This document shows positions 11,352-13,581 of a stretch of DNA of 13,581 nucleotides, piece by piece; the stretch's first letter is position 1; the number at the start of each line of letters is the position of its first letter. The position numbers and the translations under genes were made by a program. The notes beneath the pieces are model-generated. The model was given only the letters and a program-made list of their open reading frames with translations. It ran no database searches and had not been told where the DNA came from. The DNA lies in the NCBI GenBank assembly GCA_002396205.1, contig DGXB01000090.1, positions 23,099 to 36,679 of the forward strand. The letters run 5' to 3'. This DNA comes from Bacteroidales bacterium UBA4243 (GTDB taxonomy: Bacteria; Bacteroidota; Bacteroidia; Bacteroidales; F082).

Positions 11352-13581
11352 TCAATAACCGAAGATCTCCTCCGTGCTCACGCGCTTGATGGGGCCGAAG
11401 CCTTGGAGGGCCTTCATGTCGAGTTCCTTCTCGTCGCCGAGGATGACGTAGCGGTAGGCCTTGTTGGCCATCTGCTCTTGCTCGAACTTCACGATGTCCT
11501 GCAAGGTGATGTTGGGCAAGGCGTTGTAGATGTGTTCGTTGAGGTCGTAGTCGATGCCACGGTTTTGGGCACTCAGCCAGGCGTTGATGAGACCGAACTT
11601 CGTGGTGCGCTGGCTGGCCAAACGCTTCGTCAAGGCGTCCTTGGCGATGCCGAAGGCCTGTTCGCTCTCAGGCATATCGTCGAGGATTTCGAGGAAGTGG
11701 GTCACGCAGTCGATCATCTTGTCGTTTTGGGTGATGATGTGGGTGAAGAAGTATTCCTTTTGGTCCTTATAGCTAGGCTCCATGTAGGCGGCAAAGGCGT
11801 TGTAGGCCAAACCGCGAGCTTCACGCATCTCTTGGAACACAATGGTGTTCATGCCGCCGCCATAGTACTCGTTGAACAAAGCCTTCACGGCGGCCTCTTC
11901 GGGATTCCACTCGCGCTGCTCGTTGTGGATCATGCGCATGTAGATGTTCTTGGCGTCGTAAGGAGCGATGACGATTTCGTTCTCAGGCGTGGGCTGCATC
12001 TCGTAGTGCTTGCCTTCGGGCACGGCTTGCAGTTCGGCCACGGTCTGGTGGTTCTCGGTGACGGCCTTGGCCATCTCCTCAGCGGTCATCGGGCCATAAT
12101 ATAACACGGTGTGCTTGTAGCTCTTGAGGTTCTTCAAAAGGTCAAGAAGCACTTGCGGGTCGAGCTTGCGCATCTCGGCGATGGAGAGTTGGTTGCGGCT
12201 CGGGTTGTAGGGACCATAGATGCCGTAGTTCACCAAGGCGCTGAAGTTGCTGCGTTGGTTGAGTTTGGCATCCATGCGGGCTTTCTCAAGCTGCTGAATG
12301 CACATTTCAGCCACCATTGGGTCGGGTTGGGCATTTTGCATCACGTTTTCCATTAGGGCCAATGCCTGTGGCATGTTTTCGCCCAAGCCGTTTAACGTGA
12401 CGGTGATGTTGCGTGCGCCCACGTTGATGTAGTAATTGCAGGCGAGCTTGTAGAACTGCTGCTTGATTTCCTCGTTGCTGAGTTGGTCGGTGCCGAGGTA
12501 TTCAAGGTATTGTGAAGCCAAGCCATAACGCAGGTCTGACTCTTCGCCAAAGTCGTAGCGGAACGAAAGGATGAAACGGCCGTTCTCCTTGTTTTGCACA
12601 TAGATGTAAGGCAGGCCAGCCTCGGTGTTGCCGAAGGTCAAGTCCTTCTTGAAGTCGACGAAGCGGGGCTCGATGGGCTTCACTTCGCTGTTTTGAACTT
12701 CCTTCACGAAATCGCTCACGAGGTCGCGGTTGGTCGGGATGGGGGTGATGGCGGGCTTGTCGATTTTCTTCTGGTTCTCGTCGACGCCTTGGCGCTTGTA
12801 GACCACCACATAGTTGTCGTTGAAGTGCTTGTTGGCGAAGTTGACGATGTCTTGTTTCGTCAGCTTGGAGATGCGGTCGAGGCGGCCAACGCTTTGATCC
12901 CACGGCACCTCATTAATATAGGTGTCGACAAACATGTTGGCGCGAGCCATATTGCTCTCCATCGAGTTGTAATAGCTGAGCTTGGCGTTGTTGATCACGG
13001 AAGGCAGCAGGTCGTCGGAGAAGTCGCCGCTCTTCAGTTTCGCGATTTCGGCAAGCAGCAGGTCTTTCGCCTCTTCGAGGCTTTGGCCAGGACGCGGCGA
13101 GCCGCCCATGATGAAGCTGGTGTAGTCGCGCAGCGTCTGGCTACCAGCGTAGGCATAGAGCATCTGCATCTGCTGGTTGATGTCCAAGTCGACGAGACCG
13201 GCGGTACCGTTGCTCAGCATCTCACCGATGACGTCCAAGGTGTCCACTTGCAGCGAGTTGCCACGGTCGAAACGCCAGCCGAGCATCAGGTTTTCGGCTT
13301 CGAGGCCGTAGACGGTGGTGTCCTTGGGCGAGGTGATGGGAGCCAAGGCGGGGAATTCGGGTTGTTTCACGTCAGCGCCAGGCTGCCAGCTGCCAAAATA
13401 CTTGTCGATGATGGCGATGACCTCGTCGGGGTTGAAGTCGCCAGCCATGCAGATGGCCACGTTGTTGGGGCAGTAGTAGTTGTTGAAGTAGTTCTTGATG
13501 TTGGTGATCGAGGGGTTCTTCAAGTGCTCCTGCGTGCCGATGGTCGTCTGTGTGCCATAGGGGTGGGTGGGGAACATCTTG
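11352..13581 (-). CDS. M16 family zinc peptidase, two-repeat type, C-terminal part (5' end missing)
   Basis: The frame is open to the window edge and ends at TGA 11354-11352, leaving about 742 residues. The family's zinc-binding HxxEH motif would lie upstream of the window and is not visible. The visible start (HPYGTQTTIGTQEHLKN, then YFNNYYCPNNVAICMAGDFN) is the end of the first catalytic lobe of M16 peptidases. It is followed by the first M16_C domain (LMLGWRFDRG, MLSNGTAGLVDLDI) and then a second, degenerate pair of lobes. The late EMREARGLAYNAFAAYMEP is the Arg/Tyr motif of the second half. Full-length relatives in Bacteroidales run to about 900-1000 residues. They degrade peptides in the periplasm inside a closed clam-shell chamber. 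The gene converges with the receptor gene; no T-rich terminator of its own is seen on the minus strand. Confidence 0.9.
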   Translation of the reverse strand, partial: KMFPTHPYGTQTTIGTQEHLKNPSITNIKNYFNNYYCPNNVAICMAGDFNPDEVIAIIDKYFGSWQPGADVKQPEFPALAPITSPKDTTVYGLEAENLMLGWRFDRGNSLQVDTLDVIGEMLSNGTAGLVDLDINQQMQMLYAYAGSQTLRDYTSFIMGGSPRPGQSLEEAKDLLLAEIAKLKSGDFSDDLLPSVINNAKLSYYNSMESNMARANMFVDTYINEVPWDQSVGRLDRISKLTKQDIVNFANKHFNDNYVVVYKRQGVDENQKKIDKPAITPIPTNRDLVSDFVKEVQNSEVKPIEPRFVDFKKDLTFGNTEAGLPYIYVQNKENGRFILSFRYDFGEESDLRYGLASQYLEYLGTDQLSNEEIKQQFYKLACNYYINVGARNITVTLNGLGENMPQALALMENVMQNAQPDPMVAEMCIQQLEKARMDAKLNQRSNFSALVNYGIYGPYNPSRNQLSIAEMRKLDPQVLLDLLKNLKSYKHTVLYYGPMTAEEMAKAVTENHQTVAELQAVPEGKHYEMQPTPENEIVIAPYDAKNIYMRMIHNEQREWNPEEAAVKALFNEYYGGGMNTIVFQEMREARGLAYNAFAAYMEPSYKDQKEYFFTHIITQNDKMIDCVTHFLEILDDMPESEQAFGIAKDALTKRLASQRTTKFGLINAWLSAQNRGIDYDLNEHIYNALPNITLQDIVKFEQEQMANKAYRYVILGDEKELDMKALQGFGPIKRVSTEEIFGY

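Overview
The window looks like a chromosomal segment of a Bacteroidales bacterium, most likely gut-associated. The evidence is Bacteroidetes-type promoters (TTTG, about 20 bases, TAnnTTTG) with short leaders, a C69-family dipeptidase, an OMP_b-brl_3-type outer-membrane receptor with a carboxypeptidase-like N-terminal domain, a large two-repeat M16 peptidase and a nitroreductase lipoprotein. No rRNA, tRNA, CRISPR array, integrase or transposase was recognised.

Layout from left to right. (1) 1-219: C-terminal end of a Zn/Cd-type P-type ATPase (+). (2) 259-1577: a translationally coupled pair (+), a hemerythrin-like diiron protein and a LuxR/NarL-type regulator whose receiver domain lacks the phospho-acceptor Asp; this looks like a redox or nitrosative-stress sensing unit. 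(3) 1578-1798: intergenic, with a terminator on the minus strand and a possible operator-like repeat cluster. (4) 1799-3508: secreted C69 dipeptidase (-), with a near-perfect promoter at 3539-3570. (5) 3550-7680: an A+T-rich accessory island (-) of two adjacent DUF262 genes, one fused to a DUF1524 HNH-type nuclease and one without it, followed by a remnant of an AlbA_2 (Schlafen-like) gene that has lost its middle. (6) 7681-7934: divergent intergenic region with candidate promoters for both sides. (7) 7935-11244: nitroreductase lipoprotein and outer-membrane receptor (+). (8) 11245-11351: convergent intergenic region with a strong terminator nested inside a larger inverted repeat. (9) 11352-13581: C-terminal part of an M16 zinc peptidase (-).

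The most notable element is the DUF262 pair. DUF262 and DUF1524 domains are the building blocks of type IV restriction enzymes (GmrSD, BrxU) and of the phosphorothioate-sensing nuclease SspE. Two paralogous DUF262 proteins in one operon, only one with a nuclease domain, inserted in a base composition unlike the flanks, suggests a two-component anti-phage system. That function is inferred from domains and context, not shown. The downstream AlbA_2 remnant suggests the locus once had a third gene. Its leftover 3' end now supplies the -33 element of the dipeptidase promoter.
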